The position numbers and the translations under genes were made by a program. The notes beneath the pieces were generated by a model. The model did no database searches, was not told the origin of the DNA, and saw only the letters and a program-made list of their open reading frames with translations. Below are positions 5,815 to 7,768 of a DNA stretch of 7,768 nt, in pieces; positions within the stretch are counted from its first letter, which is position 1, and each line of letters begins with the position of its first letter. The DNA is from Actinomycetota bacterium (GTDB taxonomy: Bacteria > Actinomycetota > Actinomycetes > JACCUZ01), in NCBI GenBank assembly GCA_030841245.1, contig JAVEDG010000231.1, forward strand, positions 1 through 7,768. Reading direction: 5' to 3'.

Positions 5815-7005
5815 ATGCCCGCCGAGCCGTCCACCCAAGGCCGGACGAACGAGCTTTGGGGCAGTGACTGGCCCGAGGTTCGCGACCTCTGGCCGCTCGA
5901 GCCGACCGTCGCCCATCTCAACCACGGGTCCTACGGCGCCGTGCCGACGCCCGTGCTCGAGGAGCAGCAGTCCTGGCGCGACCGGATGGAGGCCAACCCG
6001 ACCCGGTTCTTCAACCGTGAGCTCGACGACGCCCTGGCGGAAGCCCGCGCCGCCGTGGCCGCGTTCCTGGGTGCGCCGGACGGGTCGATGGCGTTCGTGC
6101 CCAACGCCACGACGGGCGTCAACACCGTGCTGGCCTCCCTTCGCCTGGAGGCCGACGACGAGGTGGTGCTCACCGACCACTCGTACGGCGCGGTGCAGAT
6201 CGCGGTGGACCGGTGGACGGCCGATGTCGGGGCCCAGCTCGTCGTCGCGCCGGTGGACCTCGACGCCGACGACGACAGCGTGCGTGACTCGGTGCTCGCC
6301 AAGGTGGGGCCGCGGACCCGTCTGGTCGTGCTCGAGCAGGTCACGTCACCGACAGCGCGGCGGTTGCCTCTGGTCGCGCTCGTGCCGACCCTGCGTGAAC
6401 GTGACGTGCCCGTCCTCATCGACGGGGCGCACGCCCCGGGGATGCTCGACGTCGACGTCGCGGCCATCGGTGCCGATTTCTGGGTGGGGAACCTGCACAA
6501 GTGGTGCTGCGCCCCGCGCGGCACGGCGCTGCTGTACGCCGAGCAGCGGTGGCGTGACCGGACCCGTCCGCTGGTCGCGTCGTGGGGAGAACCGCTTGGG
6601 TTCCCGCGGGCGTTCGACGACTCAGGCACGCAGGACCCGACGGCCTGGCTCGCCGCGCCGCGGGCGCTACGGGTGCTGGACCGGCTGGACCTGGACCGGG
6701 TGCGCCGCCACAACGTCGAGCTGGCCGTGCTCGGCCAGCGCGAGGTCGCAGGCGCCCTCGGGCTCGACCCCGCCGTGCTGCCGCGTGACCCCGCCGTCAG
6801 CATGCAGCTTGTGCCGCTCCCCGCCGGCATCGCCTCGACCCGCGAGGAGGCGACCGCGCTGCAGGCCCGCCTCGGGACCGACGCATCGGTGGAGGTCGCC
6901 GTCACCGACTGGCGCGGGCAGGGGTTCGTGCGGGTCTCCGCGCACGTGTACAACGCCCCAGCCGACTACGCACGACTCGCCGCCGAGCTGCCGTCCTTCC
7001 TCTGA
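5815..7005 (+). CDS. Class V aminotransferase-fold PLP enzyme, isopenicillin N epimerase-like
   Basis: 396 residues, full length for fold-type I class V PLP enzymes, predicted cytoplasmic. Near the N-terminus HLNHGSYGAVP (34-44) is typical of CefD-like proteins; NATTGVNTVL (97-106) lies in the cofactor phosphate region; LIDGAHAPG (201-209) supplies D203, which pairs with the pyridine nitrogen; and NLHKWCCAPRG (226-236) gives the Schiff-base lysine K229. The C-terminal small domain ends with FVRVSAHVYNAPADYARLA. Family members include isopenicillin N epimerases, cysteine desulfurase-like proteins and sulfoxide-pathway lyases, so the substrate is unknown. There are no beta-lactam genes in the window, so true isopenicillin N epimerization is unlikely. 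ATG 5815 is chosen from the conserved N-terminus and the leaderless promoter pattern. It is divergent from the transpeptidase gene, and its 3' end overlaps the M23 gene by 40 nt. Confidence 0.88.
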   Translation: MPAEPSTQGRTNELWGSDWPEVRDLWPLEPTVAHLNHGSYGAVPTPVLEEQQSWRDRMEANPTRFFNRELDDALAEARAAVAAFLGAPDGSMAFVPNATTGVNTVLASLRLEADDEVVLTDHSYGAVQIAVDRWTADVGAQLVVAPVDLDADDDSVRDSVLAKVGPRTRLVVLEQVTSPTARRLPLVALVPTLRERDVPVLIDGAHAPGMLDVDVAAIGADFWVGNLHKWCCAPRGTALLYAEQRWRDRTRPLVASWGEPLGFPRAFDDSGTQDPTAWLAAPRALRVLDRLDLDRVRRHNVELAVLGQREVAGALGLDPAVLPRDPAVSMQLVPLPAGIASTREEATALQARLGTDASVEVAVTDWRGQGFVRVSAHVYNAPADYARLAAELPSFL

Positions 7006-7768
7006 ACTCCGGTGCGCAGCTGAGCTCCGGTGCGCCGCCTGGTCCGCAGGGCGGTCAGTGCCAGCGCAGCGACCAGTCCGAGGCCACCCCCACCGGAGAC
7101 CCGACCGACGGGTGACGACGCGCGCACCGCGCGGGCGTGCAGCGGCGTGGCCGTGGCTCCCGTGCCGCCGGCCGGCCCGGCCCGCGCGACGGGGCCGGCA
7201 GAGCCGGCGGCCCGCCGCCCAGGGGCCGGGGTGGAGACCGACGCCGCGGTCCCCCACACCGGGAGCAGCCGGACCGGGGCGCCGCTGACCAGGGCCATCG
7301 GGTCGAGGTAGGTGTCCCCCCGGCGGCGCCCCCAGTGCAGGCACGCCGAGGGCAGGCAGTGGCTGCCCACGGTGCTCAGCCGGCCGATCGGCGTCCCCGC
7401 CAGGACCCGCTCGCCGCGCCGGACCAGGGGCCGGACCGGCTGGTAGGTGGTGCGGGTCCCATCCGGGTGGGCGACGCTGACTACGCCGAGGCCGGCGACC
7501 CGGCCGGCGTAGGCCACGACCCCCGGGCCCGACGCCAGGACCTGCGCGCCGGGTGCGGCCCCGAGGTCGACCCCGCGGTGTCCCGCTCCCCAGGGCGAGC
7601 CCGGCGCGTCGAAGGGGTGCACCACCACCGGGGTACCGGCCAGCGGGAACGCCCAACGCGTCCGTCCGGACGCAGCGCCGGCGCCGGTGGCCGTGGCGAG
7701 AAACGTCGCGAGCAGCAGCCCGGTGGCCAGGACCAGCACCGGGCCCTGCCTCGCGCGGGGTGGCCGGG
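6966..7768 (-). CDS. M23 family metallopeptidase, secreted or membrane-anchored (5' end probably outside window)
   Basis: M23 peptidases cut peptidoglycan cross-bridges. The frame is open to the right edge. A GTG at 7739 could start it, but the preceding in-frame codons read RPPRARQGP, a good basic n-region before the hydrophobic run VLVLATGLLLATFLATATGAGAA, so the true start is probably upstream. Numbered from 7739: M23 domain about 35-150 with zinc ligands H54 and D58 (GAGHRGVDLG), H91 (VAHPDGTRTTYQPV) and H135 in SACLHWGRRRGDTYLDPMAL (132-151). The usual HxH reads C133-L-H135, and C128/C133 could form a disulfide. After the domain come a Pro/Ala/Gly-rich stretch, a short hydrophobic segment (about 217-231) and an Arg-rich tail. 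The stop is TAG 6966-6968, so the last 40 nt are antisense to the PLP gene. An M23 gene next to rpsB is found in other actinobacteria; rpsB is expected just right of this window. Confidence 0.88.
   Translation of the reverse strand, partial: RPPRARQGPVLVLATGLLLATFLATATGAGAASGRTRWAFPLAGTPVVVHPFDAPGSPWGAGHRGVDLGAAPGAQVLASGPGVVAYAGRVAGLGVVSVAHPDGTRTTYQPVRPLVRRGERVLAGTPIGRLSTVGSHCLPSACLHWGRRRGDTYLDPMALVSGAPVRLLPVWGTAASVSTPAPGRRAAGSAGPVARAGPAGGTGATATPLHARAVRASSPVGRVSGGGGLGLVAALALTALRTRRRTGAQLRTGVQRKDGSSAASRA
7003..7038. repeat. 18-bp tandem duplication across the PLP gene stop codon
   Basis: Units 7003-7020 and 7021-7038 match at 16 of 18 positions (differences at the 4th and 16th base). The first unit begins with the TGA stop of the PLP gene, so the second carries a spare TGA. 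Read on the minus strand the length keeps frame and gives RTGAQL-RTGVQR in the C-terminal tail of the M23 protein. Confidence 0.7.

Noticed and set aside
5737..6180. Upstream extension of the transpeptidase frame
   Set aside because: The frame is open but antisense to the PLP gene; the ribosome site and signal peptide fix the start at 5736.
6589..6603. GAACC-N5-GGTTC inverted repeat
   Set aside because: It lies inside the PLP-enzyme coding region, has 5-bp arms and no context suggesting function.
5735..7288. Forward open frame of 517 codons overlapping the PLP gene
   Set aside because: Low-complexity Arg/Ser/Pro/Thr product; another + frame here holds all the PLP-enzyme motifs.

Overview
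This is a 7.8 kb stretch of a very GC-rich chromosome. The strong G/C preference at third codon positions, the frequent GTG starts and a WhiG-type sigma factor place it in the Actinomycetes; I cannot fix the genus. The left half is a conserved housekeeping block: yraN, comM/yifB, dprA, xerC-type recombinase and whiG, all on the + strand. From memory, the same yraN-comM-dprA-xerC order occurs in Mycobacterium tuberculosis (Rv2898c to Rv2894c), and an M23 peptidase gene lies next to rpsB there (Rv2891/Rv2890c). The M23 gene at the right edge here probably marks the approach to rpsB.

Layout: 2-361 yraN (first few codons off the left edge); 402-1955 comM; 1958-3100 dprA; 3132-4073 Xer tyrosine recombinase; 4048-4926 whiG, overlapping the recombinase by 26 nt. 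Spacings of 2-40 nt suggest one transcription unit. Three genes follow in alternating directions: 4951-5736 (-) a secreted L,D-transpeptidase-like protein, convergent with whiG; 5815-7005 (+) a class V PLP enzyme resembling isopenicillin N epimerase; and 6966-7768 (-) an M23 endopeptidase-like secreted protein, open at the right edge, whose 3' end overlaps that of the PLP gene by 40 nt.

Functions: the left block handles DNA (YraN nuclease-fold protein, ComM helicase, DprA RecA loader, Xer recombinase). WhiG directs a developmental or motility regulon. Two of the last three genes act on the cell wall. The main new observation is in the 78-nt divergent gap 5737-5814. The minus strand there carries TACA-N16-GCCGATGA, two mismatches from the WhiG consensus TAAA-N16-GCCGATAA, placed to give a leader of about 22 nt to the transpeptidase, which has a good GGAG ribosome site. 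So the transpeptidase next to whiG may be a direct WhiG target. A 10-bp palindrome overlaps this promoter at the exact centre of the gap.

Otherwise the region looks orthodox. I saw no CRISPR array, tRNA, rRNA, insertion sequence or phage gene, and no evidence of a wholly new multi-gene system. Smaller oddities are a Cys in place of a catalytic His in the M23 motif, an 18-bp tandem duplication that copies the PLP gene's stop codon, and a 7-bp inverted repeat built from the stop codons of whiG and the transpeptidase gene.
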